Notes: a model not told the origin generated them from the sequence alone. A stretch of DNA of 64,000 bases from Erwinia sp. (GCA_964016415.1 OZ024667.1:1-64000); one strand, 5' to 3'; numbered from the stretch's first letter, positions 35,863-45,846 are shown. Numbers and translations are program-made.

Positions 35863-36588
35863 ATGACGCGATTACCCATCCTGATTTTGCTGACGGCAGC
35901 TTTGCTGGGCACGCCTTTTAAAGGAAGGTCTGCCGGGTTCGGTATTGATGCAACCCGCCTGATTTATCCCGAAGGTGCCGGCAGTATTACCGTGACCGTG
36001 CGTAATACCCTCACTCACGGACCGTATCTGGTACAGGCGGCAATAAGTACTAAACAGGATAAGCGGGTAACCGCCCCGTTTGCCCTGACGCCGCCACTTT
36101 TCCGCCTGGAGTCACAAAGTACAAATCAGCTACGTATTGCATTTACGGGACAGCCGTTACCCGGCGACCGTGAGTCGGTATTTTATCTTCATGCCACCGC
36201 GATCCCGACCAGTGAGCGCCTGGACTCGTCGAAAAAACCTGAGGAAGTACAGGCCCAGCTGCACTTCGGGGTGGGTAACATTATCAAACTTTTCTACCGT
36301 CCGGCGGGTCTTGGCATGTCCTCTTCAGCTGCACAGGGTGGGCTGGAGCTCTCCCGCGTGCCTGGTGGACTGAAGCTGATAAATCCCTCACCCTTCTTCA
36401 TCAGCCTTGCCGGACTTACTGCAGAAGGAAAAAGTCTGCCTCTCGATACGCCGGACTCGCTCATGCTTCCACCGTACGGTAGCCATACCTGGCCGGTTAA
36501 AACTTCGCTTGCAGCTCACGCGCTTGTGCAGTGGCGTACCATTAATGACTGGGGGGGGACCGATGTGTTCAGCGCGACCTTACCTTAG
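35863..36588 (+). CDS. periplasmic fimbrial chaperone 1
   Basis: This 241-aa PapD-like chaperone has a signal peptide, the N-terminal beta-strand FGIDATRLIYPEG, the FALTPPLFRLE and GDRESVFYLHATAIP motifs with conserved Arg/Glu, then NIIKLFYRPAGL containing the subunit-binding lysine. Two immunoglobulin-like domains are evident. ATG 35863 follows CGGAGC. It is the first of three chaperones in the operon and probably serves the preceding pilin. Confidence 0.85.
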   Translation: MTRLPILILLTAALLGTPFKGRSAGFGIDATRLIYPEGAGSITVTVRNTLTHGPYLVQAAISTKQDKRVTAPFALTPPLFRLESQSTNQLRIAFTGQPLPGDRESVFYLHATAIPTSERLDSSKKPEEVQAQLHFGVGNIIKLFYRPAGLGMSSSAAQGGLELSRVPGGLKLINPSPFFISLAGLTAEGKSLPLDTPDSLMLPPYGSHTWPVKTSLAAHALVQWRTINDWGGTDVFSATLP

Positions 36589-37123
36589 AAGCGTTTACGC
36601 TGTGTTTTTTTTGGGCAGTCTGTTGGCAAGCGCCGGGGTGCCCGCTGTCACAGTAAACTTTTCCGCCAAGCTGACCGATGGCACCTGTACTGTCAGGCTG
36701 GACAAAAGCACGCTGTCACTGGGGACTGTATCCCCGTCCCAGCTGCAGCCAGACAGCCTTGTTGCTGCACAGCCTTTCACCGTTACAGTTGAGCAATGTA
36801 CCGGCCTTGGAAGAGGTACTCTCAGGCCCGCGTTGACTGTAACCGGCCCGGGTGGCTTTACAGGAGGTAGATTCCTTTTCCGTGATTATAGCGCCACGAC
36901 GAGTGCAGGCGTCCTGGTTATCCAGAGTGCCTCCTCGCCTGATTACAGCATGACTGAAGTTCAGAACAACAGCGAGATTTCACTGGCAACCCCGGGAAAT
37001 GTCCCGCGGGACCAGCAACTGACGTTTTATGCGGGGGTCAGCTGCGGAGGAAAAGACAGCTGTGCCTCAGTCCGTCCGGGTACGCTGTCCGCTACGCTGA
37101 TGTTTTCGTTTGCCTACCTGTGA
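36563..37123 (+). CDS. minor fimbrial subunit
   Basis: It starts at ATG 36563 inside the end of the chaperone gene, after a G-rich run that can act as ribosome binding site. The signal peptide is SVYAVFFLGSLLASAGVPA. The mature 160-aa pilin domain has TVNFSAKLTDGTCTVRLD, VEQCTGLG, an extra cysteine pair (GVSCGGKDSCASV) and the C-terminal strand LMFSFAYL. It is probably an adaptor or minor pilin between rod and adhesin. Confidence 0.8.
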   Translation: MCSARPYLRSVYAVFFLGSLLASAGVPAVTVNFSAKLTDGTCTVRLDKSTLSLGTVSPSQLQPDSLVAAQPFTVTVEQCTGLGRGTLRPALTVTGPGGFTGGRFLFRDYSATTSAGVLVIQSASSPDYSMTEVQNNSEISLATPGNVPRDQQLTFYAGVSCGGKDSCASVRPGTLSATLMFSFAYL

Positions 37124-37130
37124 GGCCATT

Positions 37131-37844
37131 ATGACGCCGTCATTTTACCGCGCGCTCACGGGCATGCTGCTCACTTTCAGCCTGTGCTCTCAGGCCACAG
37201 GTGGTGGCATCAGCCTCGGGCAGACGCGGGTAATTTTCTCTTCTGCTGATAAGGCGCAAACCCTCACCGTCAGCAACAGCGGAAAGCGGGCTTACCTAAT
37301 CCAGACGCGGGTGCAAAAAGAGCTGAACGATACGGGATCCGCACCGTTTATCGTCACGCCCCCGCTGTTTTCACTGCAGGGCAACAGCCGCCAGATGCTG
37401 CGCCTGTTGCCGCAAAATATCGCCCTGCCTGCAGACAGGGAGTCGCTCTTCTATATCACCGTCTCGGCCATCCCCGCGCAGTCCGACCCGATAACATCAT
37501 CCGATCGGTTGTCGGTAGGGGTCCGTTTTATCATCAAGCTGTTCTATCGCCCGCAGGGGCTGCCACGCGATCTTACTTCCTGTTCCCTGATGTTCAGGCG
37601 TGAGCCTCACGTCGTTCGGGTCGTCAATCCCTCCGCGTATCACCAGACCGTGGGGATGCTCTCCTTTGACGAACGCCACGTGGAGTCAGGTCAGGAAACT
37701 TCAGTGATACCTCCTTACGGCAGCACCTCTCTGCCCGTTGAAGGGACGGTAAATCAGGTGGACTGGCGGACTCTGAATGATTATGGCGGGCTCTCCGATG
37801 TTTGCCACCAGACGGGCTTGCCTTCCACGGAGAACGTACCATGA
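37131..37844 (+). CDS. periplasmic fimbrial chaperone 2
   Basis: The 237-aa protein has a signal peptide, then ISLGQTRVIFSSADKAQTLT, FIVTPPLFSLQ, ADRESLFYITVSAIP and RFIIKLFYRPQGLP, all PapD-family hallmarks. It diverges clearly from chaperones 1 and 3, so it is not a recent duplication. Its stop overlaps the next start (ATGA). It probably handles the minor subunit upstream. Confidence 0.85.
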   Translation: MTPSFYRALTGMLLTFSLCSQATGGGISLGQTRVIFSSADKAQTLTVSNSGKRAYLIQTRVQKELNDTGSAPFIVTPPLFSLQGNSRQMLRLLPQNIALPADRESLFYITVSAIPAQSDPITSSDRLSVGVRFIIKLFYRPQGLPRDLTSCSLMFRREPHVVRVVNPSAYHQTVGMLSFDERHVESGQETSVIPPYGSTSLPVEGTVNQVDWRTLNDYGGLSDVCHQTGLPSTENVP

Positions 37845-38575
37845 AGTATTTGTTTTGTTTTATAACGGTCCTTGGCCTGCTGGCCTGCGAACTTCGCCCG
37901 GCACAGGCCAAGCCTGATCCGTCAGCTGGAATAGCTTTTCACGTGCTGCGGGTCATTTATGCCGAAGCTGACAAACTGGGTGTGACGCTCACTGCCAGCA
38001 ATAACAGTCCCACTCCCTTCCTGATGCAGTCGTGGATCAGGCCTGTTGATCCGGATACAGGGGATGTCGACCTGCGCTGGCACGGCAGCCCGGTGATGCC
38101 ATTTATCGTCACGCCCCCGCTGGCCCGCACGGAGCCAGACGGTGAACTGGTCGTACGTATTCGTCGCAACGATGTCCCGCTTCCCCGCGATCGCGAATCC
38201 GTCTTCTTTGTCTCCACGAAGGCGCTGCCTGCCCAGCAGAAAGACCAGAAACAGGTGGTGATAACGGTTGTCAGTAACCTCAAGCTGTTTTATCGCCCGG
38301 CAGGTTTATCGAAACGCGCCGTGGCAGACATGGCCCCCAGGCTGACCTTCAGCCGGGAGGGCAACCGGCTTACCGCAAATAATCCCACGCCCTACTGGCT
38401 GACGTTTTCACGGCTTCAGGTGGGGAGCGTGACGCTGGAGAAACCGGCTCTGCGCCTTATGGTTCCGCCTTTCGGCAGCCGGACTTATGTCCTCCCCTCA
38501 GCGGCGAGCGGGCAGGTCAGCTGGCAGCTCATTGATGAAGATGGCTGGGACACTCCGGTTGCAAGACAGGATTAA
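37841..38575 (+). CDS. periplasmic fimbrial chaperone 3
   Basis: In this 244-aa PapD-like chaperone the signal peptide ends near AQAKPD, followed by FHVLRVIYAEADKLGVTL, FIVTPPLARTE, RDRESVFFVSTKALP and NLKLFYRPAGLS. It is coupled to chaperone 2 by a 4-nt overlap and followed by the usher. Having three chaperones with one usher suggests that each is dedicated to a different subunit. Confidence 0.85.
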   Translation: MKYLFCFITVLGLLACELRPAQAKPDPSAGIAFHVLRVIYAEADKLGVTLTASNNSPTPFLMQSWIRPVDPDTGDVDLRWHGSPVMPFIVTPPLARTEPDGELVVRIRRNDVPLPRDRESVFFVSTKALPAQQKDQKQVVITVVSNLKLFYRPAGLSKRAVADMAPRLTFSREGNRLTANNPTPYWLTFSRLQVGSVTLEKPALRLMVPPFGSRTYVLPSAASGQVSWQLIDEDGWDTPVARQD

Positions 38576-38623
38576 ATTCTCTTTTTTCCCGCTATGGGGC
38601 CTTTTCACACGGAAAGTTTCATT

Positions 38624-41194
38624 ATGAAAATTCACCCTGTCGCATTAGCTTCACTCCTGGCATGCGGTGCCCTACCTGCCTGGGGACGTGATTATTTTAA
38701 CCCGGCTCTGCTGTCCCTCGGGGGAAGCCAGGAGACGGTTACCGATCTGAGTGCGTTTGAAAGCGCCGGACAGACCCCACCCGGGACCTATCTGGTGACG
38801 GTGATGGTAAACCTCAGTGAACGCGGACAGTACCGGATAGTTTTTATTCCGGGTGATAAGGGGCAGGTCAGGCCGGAGCTGACCCCTGACTTCCTGACAG
38901 AGATGGGTGTCAATACGGCAACATTACCCGCTTTTCGCGGACTGCCGTCTGACCGTCCGGTCGGTGACCTGGCCCTTCTTATCCCCGAAGCCAGGGTGCA
39001 TTTTGATTTTCAGCAGCAACGCCTGGAGCTCAGCATTCCTCAGGTAGCGATGAAACCTGATGCTGACAGTACGGTTAATCCTGCGCTGTGGGACCAGGGG
39101 ATGACCGCCTTTTTACTCAACTATGACCTCAACGGGAACCGCAGCCGTCAGGAGGGAGCATGGGGCCAGTCAGGTGGAGAACAGACCAGCCTGTTCCTGA
39201 GGCTGAACGGGGGTATGAACTGGCAGGCGTGGCGCCTGCGCAGCGATTTGAACTACCTGAACAGTAAAAGCAGCAGCGGCAGCAGTAAGGCACAGCAGAT
39301 CCGGCAAACCCGCTTTTCGAATACCTACCTGCAGCGTGACGTTCAGGCCTTGCGTTCAGATGTACTCGTCGGTGAAAACAGTACCGGTAATGACATATTC
39401 GACAGCATTCCGTTTCGCGGGGTCAGACTGACCTCCAGCGAAGATATGCTGCCGCAGAGCCTGCGCGGGTTTGCACCGGTGGTAAGCGGCATTGCGCAGA
39501 GTAACGCCAGTGTCACCGTGAGCCAGAACGGCAACGTGGTTTATCAGGCACAGGTTGCCCCCGGACCGTTTCGGATCGACAACCTGTATCAGTCCGGCCA
39601 GGGAGGAGATCTGACGGTTACCGTGACCGAAGCGGATGGCAGCGTGCGTACCTGGACCCAGGCCTTTTCGGCACTGCCGGTGATGCAGCGTCCTGGCGGG
39701 ATGAAGTATGAACTGACTGCCGGGCGGTATAACGGTGGCATCACGAAAGGTTCCCGTGAGGCCAGCTTCATGCTGGGTACCTTCATCTATGGGCTTCCCC
39801 GTGACGTCACGCTTTACGGCGGCGGGCTGCTGGCGGAAAAATATGCTTCAGTCGCGGCGGGGAGCGGGGTGTCCCTCGGTAAATTCGGTGCCTTATCGTC
39901 TGACGTGACCCTTTCATCCGCCCATATGTATGACGAAAGGCAGAGCGGGCAATCATACCGGGTACGTTATGCTAAAAACCTGCTCAGTACCGGCAGCGCG
40001 ATAGACCTCACGGCCTATCGCTACTCCACCCGCCATTTTTACAGCTTTGCCAGCTTCAACAACAGCGGCTATCAGCTCAGTGAAGGGCAGGTACCCTGGG
40101 CGCTGACCCGCCAGCGTTCAGATTTTCAGGTACGCATAAGCCAGCAACTGGGGAGTTTCGGGGCGCTCTATCTGTCGGGCTCACGCACGGATTACTGGGG
40201 CCGTGCGCAGCCGAACAACACCCTGTCAGCGGGCTACAATGGCAGCTGGCGCGGCATTAACTATGGCCTGGCGTACCGTATCGACAGAATAAAATCTTCC
40301 GGAGACTGGCCACAGAACCGCCAGCTGGCGTTCAGCATGCAGGTGCCTCTGAGCCTGTTCAGCGCGAGGCCCGCCGTTTCACGCGCGTACGCCCGCTATC
40401 AGATGACGCATAACGCAGAAGGTCGTGTACAGCAACAGGCGGGAGTGAGCGGGTCGGCAGCAGAGGACCGGCTTTCCTACAGCATGATGCAGGGATGGAG
40501 CAACAACGGTCAGGGTGGTAACGGAGGGAGCACCCGTAACCTGAATCTTGGGTGGCAGGGGAGCCGGGGCATGCTCAACGCCGGCTACAGCCAAAGCAGT
40601 CAGTACAACTCACTGAGCGCAGGGGCAAGCGGGGGGCTGATAGTTCATCCTGACGGGATAACGCTGAACCAGCCGTTAGGCACATCGGCGGCCGTTGTCC
40701 GCGCTCCGGGAGCCGCCGGAGTGACTGTGATGAACGGCGGACTTCGCACCGACGGCCGCGGCTATGCGGTAGTACCTTATCTGTCACCTTACCAGAGTAA
40801 TACGGTGAGTCTGGATCCGTCGACGCTGCCGGAGGACGTAGACCTGCCACAAAGCAGCACCCGCGTCTACCCTACCCGCGGAGCGGTGGTGGCCGCCACG
40901 TATGCACCCCGGAAAGGATACCAGGCCCTCATCACCCTGAACCGGGCCGGGGTGCCCGTCCCCTTCGGTACGGTGGTCACGCTGACAGGCAGAGGAGGGG
41001 AAACAAACAGCAGCATCGTGGGCGATGCAGGACAGGTTTACCTGAGCGGACTGCCTGAGCAGGGGAAACTGATCGCGGCCTGGGGGCGAGGTGCTGCACA
41101 GCAGTGCCGGGCAGGCTTTGACTTAAACAAGGCAACGGTACCGGCAAATAATCCGGTACGCATGCTAAACGTAAAATGTCAGGATGGTGAGTAA
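38624..41194 (+). CDS. outer-membrane fimbrial usher
   Basis: The 856-aa protein has a signal peptide (ALASLLACGALPAWG), the N-terminal chaperone-subunit binding domain, the beta-barrel region with plug (RGFAPVVSGIAQSNASVTVS, VAPGPFRIDNLYQSGQGGD) and C-terminal domains with a cysteine pair (QQCRAGFDL, VKCQDGE). It forms the secretion pore for folded subunits. ATG 38624 is preferred because the signal peptide begins there and GGAAAG precedes it. Confidence 0.92.
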   Translation: MKIHPVALASLLACGALPAWGRDYFNPALLSLGGSQETVTDLSAFESAGQTPPGTYLVTVMVNLSERGQYRIVFIPGDKGQVRPELTPDFLTEMGVNTATLPAFRGLPSDRPVGDLALLIPEARVHFDFQQQRLELSIPQVAMKPDADSTVNPALWDQGMTAFLLNYDLNGNRSRQEGAWGQSGGEQTSLFLRLNGGMNWQAWRLRSDLNYLNSKSSSGSSKAQQIRQTRFSNTYLQRDVQALRSDVLVGENSTGNDIFDSIPFRGVRLTSSEDMLPQSLRGFAPVVSGIAQSNASVTVSQNGNVVYQAQVAPGPFRIDNLYQSGQGGDLTVTVTEADGSVRTWTQAFSALPVMQRPGGMKYELTAGRYNGGITKGSREASFMLGTFIYGLPRDVTLYGGGLLAEKYASVAAGSGVSLGKFGALSSDVTLSSAHMYDERQSGQSYRVRYAKNLLSTGSAIDLTAYRYSTRHFYSFASFNNSGYQLSEGQVPWALTRQRSDFQVRISQQLGSFGALYLSGSRTDYWGRAQPNNTLSAGYNGSWRGINYGLAYRIDRIKSSGDWPQNRQLAFSMQVPLSLFSARPAVSRAYARYQMTHNAEGRVQQQAGVSGSAAEDRLSYSMMQGWSNNGQGGNGGSTRNLNLGWQGSRGMLNAGYSQSSQYNSLSAGASGGLIVHPDGITLNQPLGTSAAVVRAPGAAGVTVMNGGLRTDGRGYAVVPYLSPYQSNTVSLDPSTLPEDVDLPQSSTRVYPTRGAVVAATYAPRKGYQALITLNRAGVPVPFGTVVTLTGRGGETNSSIVGDAGQVYLSGLPEQGKLIAAWGRGAAQQCRAGFDLNKATVPANNPVRMLNVKCQDGE

Positions 41195-42288
41195 TGAAAC
41201 AACGTCTGGTAAAGGCCGCTTCATGCGGTTTAGCCTGTTTGATTTTAGTCATGCAGCCGGTGGCTTCAGCGCTTGCAGTAACTATCACTGTCGGAAAAGG
41301 TACAGGAATTATCTGGGAGGGGTTACCGTTTAATGTAACGCTCAGTGACCCCCTTGGCAGTGAGTATGGATCTGCAAAAGATGCAGTGGCAGGAATATCT
41401 TCCGCTGAATATTGCCAACCTAATGACAGAGGGTTTTTGAGGAATTTTGGTGGATACCGCGCCGCTTTTTTATCGAAGGGCCTTGGACTGATACCCCGGG
41501 CCAGGGTGATGGCCACCTATGAAAGGTATGACGGAACTATGGAGACATTTACCGGCACCATTGGGCTGCCGGATATAAAGGGCTCCACGTCAGAGGGAGG
41601 GGAAGTCGGAACCGTGCCCGGAACGGACTGGTGCCTACCTGCACGGATGAAGGATGCGCCTCAGTTTTACCGTCGGGGCGGCAAGCGTAGTGTAACAGTA
41701 TCCGGTTCCTGGTTACTGGTTGCGGACGGTACCCAGACGTCAGGAATGGCGAGTTTCACCCCCATGAACGCTATCAGCACTATATTTCCAAGAACGAGCC
41801 AGAGCATATTGCCTGGGGGTATCGAAATCCGTGTCACTAACATTATGTGTAGCATAAGTACGCCGGTCGCGGTCAACTTCGGAACCTTGTTCCGGGATAC
41901 AGAGGTGGGTGCGGAAATGGCCCGGCAAACAAAAAACCTGGGAGTGTCCTGCTCGCAAGAGAATGATGAGCGCATTAATGTCAATATAAATCTTCAGGTT
42001 CATGGCATCAGTGGTCTGTATAATAACGAGCCATCACGCCTGGCGCTGGACCAGGGGGGGGGCTACATCACAGGTGAGGTTAGTGATGGAGTTACCGGAA
42101 GCGGTAACTGCAAAGCAACGACCGGGCTGAGATTTGATGATTATCAGGTTAAACTTGGCGATATCAAAGCTTGGGAAAGCAGCAAATCGTTTGACAGACA
42201 GTTGACATGGCGACTGTGTTCGGGGGGTAGCAGTCTGCCGACGGGAGAGGTTACGGCTTGTGCGGAAATGCTGGTGACGTTCAACTGA
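41194..42288 (+). CDS. two-domain tip adhesin
   Basis: The 364-aa protein starts by TAATG overlap with the usher stop. After the signal peptide there is an N-terminal domain of about 190 residues with no close pilin pattern (probable receptor-binding lectin domain; cysteines in AEYCQPN and DWCLPARM). A pilin domain follows from about residue 205 (NIMCSISTPVAVNFGTLF, GVSCSQENDE, C-terminal MLVTFN). The position after the usher is typical for a tip adhesin. The receptor is unknown. Confidence 0.8.
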   Translation: MKQRLVKAASCGLACLILVMQPVASALAVTITVGKGTGIIWEGLPFNVTLSDPLGSEYGSAKDAVAGISSAEYCQPNDRGFLRNFGGYRAAFLSKGLGLIPRARVMATYERYDGTMETFTGTIGLPDIKGSTSEGGEVGTVPGTDWCLPARMKDAPQFYRRGGKRSVTVSGSWLLVADGTQTSGMASFTPMNAISTIFPRTSQSILPGGIEIRVTNIMCSISTPVAVNFGTLFRDTEVGAEMARQTKNLGVSCSQENDERINVNINLQVHGISGLYNNEPSRLALDQGGGYITGEVSDGVTGSGNCKATTGLRFDDYQVKLGDIKAWESSKSFDRQLTWRLCSGGSSLPTGEVTACAEMLVTFN

Positions 42289-42310
42289 TACTTATCACAT
42301 TTTTTTCCGT

Positions 42311-42588
42311 CTAAACCGACTCATAGAGAAGGCGGCATGGAACAAGCAACAATCTGCTTCTGGGTTTCCAGGCCGCCAGCGGATTAATCCATTCGTGCTC
42401 AGAAAAAAGCGTAATCTTCTGGTTATGAGCCTGGGTATTTACTATGCCCCCCGTGCTGCCAACGTTGGCAGGGAACGTCATCTGACCATTAACTGCCTTT
42501 GTTGAATAAATCAAACTTTGGCCGTAATCAGGATCAGATCACCACATTCCCGATCCTGTAGCGGTATCACGTGGCAAAACAAACGTTC
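42311..42588. other. degraded sequence with an IS-end-like segment
   Basis: No supported gene is present. Around 42495-42580 a stretch including TTTGTTGAATAAATCAAACT and GATCAGATCACCACA resembles terminal regions of common enterobacterial insertion sequences from memory. It probably marks an old insertion at the end of the fimbrial locus. Confidence is low. Confidence 0.25.
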
Positions 42589-44002
42589 ATGGTTAGGAGA
42601 TTGAATCGCATCTTTTAAGAGCGACTGACCATGAATTTCATCGCGCCCTACCCCTTTTATGACGCGGTTATGCCTGACCCTGTGTGTAAAAATATCGTTT
42701 CTGATGTATTTTTAGCCTGAAATCTGTTTTTCAGGCGCACTGATCCAGAGCAGGCATCCGCAGCCATCGTTTTTTCGCCATCTGTTGCAGCCTGTCTGAG
42801 AGCATTTTTGTGGCGTGCTCACCCGCCACGGCACCGGCAAAACGCAGCCGGCCTTTGCAGAGGATGCACTGGTATGGATCCGTGCCCAGGAAACCTTTCA
42901 TCAGCACCGCAAACCCGGGCCGCTTCGGTTTTTCCCGTGCCGTCATCGACAGCGCTTCCCAGACCTTCGGCAGCAGCGTGCCCCGCTTGCGGTTGGCCAG
43001 AAAGCCCGGGTAGCGCACCATTTTAAAATGCCTTGCCGGAACGTGGCTGATATAGCGGCCGGTCATCTCTTCCTAACTCAGCGTCTGGCGCTTTTGCTTT
43101 CCCGTGCGGTGATCGAGGTAATGGTGGACCACCGCGCCGCCGGCGTAGTGTCGCAGCCGTGAAGCCGACACCGGCGGGCGCTTCAGGTAGCGTCCGAGGT
43201 ATTTAACGCTGTGCCAGGCTCCCCGGGTCTTCGCGAAGTGTACCTTCCAGTGCCGGCCATACTGTGCCTTCAGGTAGCGCCGCCACTGCTCCCCGTCGCG
43301 GATATGCCCCAGTCCCGGCAGGGTGCCGGGACTGACCCGCTCATAGCTGTCGCGCAGCAGGCGGATAACGGCCCCCCGCCAGAATTCCTCAACGGCCTTC
43401 TTTCTGAAGAAAAGGCTGCGCCAGGCGCCGTGCTTAACGTCAAGCCCACCGCGGGTGACGGAAACGTGGATATGCGGGTACTGATTAAGTTGGCGGCCGT
43501 AAGTATGCAGGGCACAGAAGATACCGACCTCAATACCCTGCCGGCGTGCCCACTTCAGCATGGCGCGGGTGGCGCAGCGGAACAGGTCGTTGAGCAGGGG
43601 CCAGTTGTTGCTGAAGAAGGGCCACAGCAGGTGGGGCATGGTAAAGGTGATGTGCTGCCAGTCGCAGTCGGGCTGCACGTGCTGCTGTTTGGCTATCCAC
43701 TGCTCAGTTGATTTCATGCCGCAGGCGCTGCAGGCCTTTGACTTGCAGCTCTGGCAGAAGAAGCGGGAGTGTGTGCAGTCCGGCGAGGCGCAGCAGTAAC
43801 GGCGTACGCCCATGGCGCAGGTCCCGCAGGCGAGCATGCGCTCAACACAGAGGCGGGTCCACTGGCTGATGTTGTCGCCGTGTTTTTCGAGGTAGCGGTT
43901 CCAGCCGTCATCTACGGTGAAGAGGAGTTTAGCGGGGCGGGGGATATACATGAGACCGAGTATAAAACGGAGCGCCGCTCACGCCGCAGGCGTGCTACGT
44001 TC
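42589..44002 (-). mobile_element. IS91-family element, copy 1
   Basis: The left end starts ATGGTTAGGAGATTGAATCG directly after GTTC (42585-42588), the IS91-type target tetramer on the side 3' of the transposase gene. The right end closes with the hairpin CACGCC/GGCGTG and GCTACGTTC. The same ends appear in the other copies. It encodes one Y2 transposase, here with an amber codon. No target duplication is expected for this rolling-circle family. Confidence 0.85.
42731..43951 (-). pseudogene. tnpA: IS91-family Y2 transposase, amber-interrupted
   Basis: The 406-codon frame from ATG 43951 carries an N-terminal zinc-binding region (CGTCAMGVRRYCC, CQSCKSKACSACG), the HUH metal site (PHIHVSVTRGG) and the catalytic tyrosine pair (VKYLGRYLKRPP). 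TAG at 43073-43075 replaces the CAG (Gln) found in the other copies (LSQEEM). The reading continues unbroken to 42731. The truncation comes after both tyrosines, so partial activity is not excluded. Confidence 0.85.
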
Positions 44003-44143
44003 GATTTATTCAATATAGCCAAAGCATACCAAAAGATCTCCATATTGCAGCTGTCATCGTTAAATTTAATTTTCCTGATTTTTAATTATAAGCTATGCTT
44101 TATATTCTAGTTTATTTCAATTTTATTTAATCTGGAGTGGTGA

Positions 44144-45013
44144 ATGAATATTCTTTTTTGGGGGGTTGGCAACATGGGGCTGAAGATAGCCAATAGACTG
44201 GCTGAGGCGAATTATACTGTCCATGTATGGGATGTAAGTGAAAAAAATTATCCATTACTGAATAAAAATATTCAAAAATGCCAGTCGAAAAACGACGGGG
44301 GTGATTCAGTTTATGATGTGGTGATTAGTATTCTCCCTGATGATGACGCTTGCCGTGACCTTGCATACAATACAGACCATTTAAAAGAGAATGTTACCTG
44401 GATTAACCTTTCAACTATTTCCTTATCCCTTAATAATGAAATTAATAACTCCATTTCTAATGGAGTGAAGTATATCTCCTCTCCTGTTATGGGTAGAATG
44501 GATATGGCGGAAAAAGGCCTGCTCGAAGTATATTACGGAGGAAACAATGAAACGCTAAAGGATTTGGAGGAACTTTATCATGTTTTTTGTAAAAAAATAT
44601 GGATTTGTGGGAATGATCTTAACTCTGGCTTGGTTTGCAAGCTGGCAGGAAACTTCCTCCTTAATTCAGCAATCGAGAGTATAAGCGAAGCTCTGAGTCT
44701 TGTTGCTAAAAACAGCATTTCCGAAGAGCTTTTCAGCGAAATTATGCTTTCTGATGTTTTTAGCTGCCCCGCATATAGCTTATATTTTGACTTGATTAAT
44801 AAAAGAAAATTCACTCCTCCAGGATTTAGAATTGAACTCGGATTAAAAGACATTAACTTGATATGTGCGGCTGCTGAATCGTCTCTTACCACTATGCCAA
44901 TTGCCTATCTTGTTAAAGAAAAATTCATTGAATCAATAGCATCAGGTAATAAAGATCTTGACGAGTCAGCAATTGCACTATGCACTTTCAAACACAGCGG
45001 AATTATAAACTAA
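44144..45013 (+). CDS. NAD(P)-dependent beta-hydroxyacid dehydrogenase family protein
   Basis: The 289-aa protein begins with a Rossmann motif (ILFWGVGNMGLKIANRLAEA), then the substrate-site pattern SSPVMGRMDMAEKG and the catalytic lysine region GLVCKLAGNFLLNSAIES, as in 3-hydroxyisobutyrate dehydrogenase/6-phosphogluconate dehydrogenase relatives. The usual GxGxxG is intact. The gene is AT-rich compared with the plasmid backbone. It lies 13 nt before a dioxygenase gene, so the two form an operon, probably of small-molecule modification. The substrate is unknown. Confidence 0.8.
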   Translation: MNILFWGVGNMGLKIANRLAEANYTVHVWDVSEKNYPLLNKNIQKCQSKNDGGDSVYDVVISILPDDDACRDLAYNTDHLKENVTWINLSTISLSLNNEINNSISNGVKYISSPVMGRMDMAEKGLLEVYYGGNNETLKDLEELYHVFCKKIWICGNDLNSGLVCKLAGNFLLNSAIESISEALSLVAKNSISEELFSEIMLSDVFSCPAYSLYFDLINKRKFTPPGFRIELGLKDINLICAAAESSLTTMPIAYLVKEKFIESIASGNKDLDESAIALCTFKHSGIIN

Positions 45014-45026
45014 AAGGGAGGTCTTT

Positions 45027-45788
45027 ATGATTACTAATCAGCAAATTAACGATTTTAGAAAGAATGGATTTCTAATTATCGATAAATATTTTAGTGGTGA
45101 AGATCTAAATGAAATTGATGCTATGATTTATAAGCTCAAAGAGAGCACACATGAATCTTATGTGTATGAAGATGATGGCACCACCTTAAGAAGCATTAAC
45201 GGCCCCCATCTCATTGACAAAGGATTTGATCTTATTCCTAAAAAAGGAATTATTGATGATGTGCGAAAGATACTTGGTGCTGACGTTTATATACATCAAT
45301 ACAAAATCAACTTCAAAAGTCCTCTGGGAGGGGATACATGGCCATGGCATTCTGACTTCTATTTTTGGAATAAAGAGGATGGTATGCAGGGAAATAATGC
45401 GCTGAGCGTGGCAATAGCGCTGGACGATATTACTGAGTTTAATGCGCCGATGTTCTTTATTCCCGGCTCCCACATTGAACAGATCAATGATGAAGACATA
45501 ATCAATCACTATAAGGAAAATGGTTCTGACTGGCGCCAAACAACGGCGGCGAAACTCAAATACGAACTCAAGAAAGATTATCTTACAGAGGTTATGGAAA
45601 GAAAGGGCATCTTCAGCGCCAAAGCAGGGAAGGGGGCTATAATAATTTTCCACTCTTCAACGTTACATGCGTCTGGTATCAATTTAACACCTTACTCCAG
45701 ACGCGTTCTTTTCTTAAGTTTTAACGACACGGATAATAAACTTCCGCAAATAAATACCCCACGGCCATTGTTCATGGCAACAAGATGA
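45027..45788 (+). CDS. PhyH-type Fe(II)/2-oxoglutarate dioxygenase
   Basis: The 253-aa protein has the phytanoyl-CoA dioxygenase layout: FRKNGFLIIDKYFSGEDL at the N-terminus, the iron ligands WHSDFYFW (H and D) near 110-115, a distal histidine in FHSSTLHASG, and an arginine for 2-oxoglutarate in SRRVLFLSF. Related enzymes hydroxylate free or carrier-bound amino acids and other small molecules. GGGAGG precedes ATG 45027. It is coupled to the dehydrogenase upstream and followed by a terminator. Confidence 0.85.
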   Translation: MITNQQINDFRKNGFLIIDKYFSGEDLNEIDAMIYKLKESTHESYVYEDDGTTLRSINGPHLIDKGFDLIPKKGIIDDVRKILGADVYIHQYKINFKSPLGGDTWPWHSDFYFWNKEDGMQGNNALSVAIALDDITEFNAPMFFIPGSHIEQINDEDIINHYKENGSDWRQTTAAKLKYELKKDYLTEVMERKGIFSAKAGKGAIIIFHSSTLHASGINLTPYSRRVLFLSFNDTDNKLPQINTPRPLFMATR

Positions 45789-45846
45789 GTTGTAGCAGTG
45801 GGCGGCAGCTTAATCTTTGCCGTGAGCTTGCCCTGTTACTCTTTAT

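Noticed and set aside
5692..43075. Genome-wide stop-codon recoding (amber suppression) to explain interrupted genes
   Set aside because: The stops are of all three kinds (TAA in tnpA, TGA in tnpR, TAG in traI, IS91-type copy 1 and the EEP gene) and frameshifts occur too. Mutation or sequencing error is simpler.
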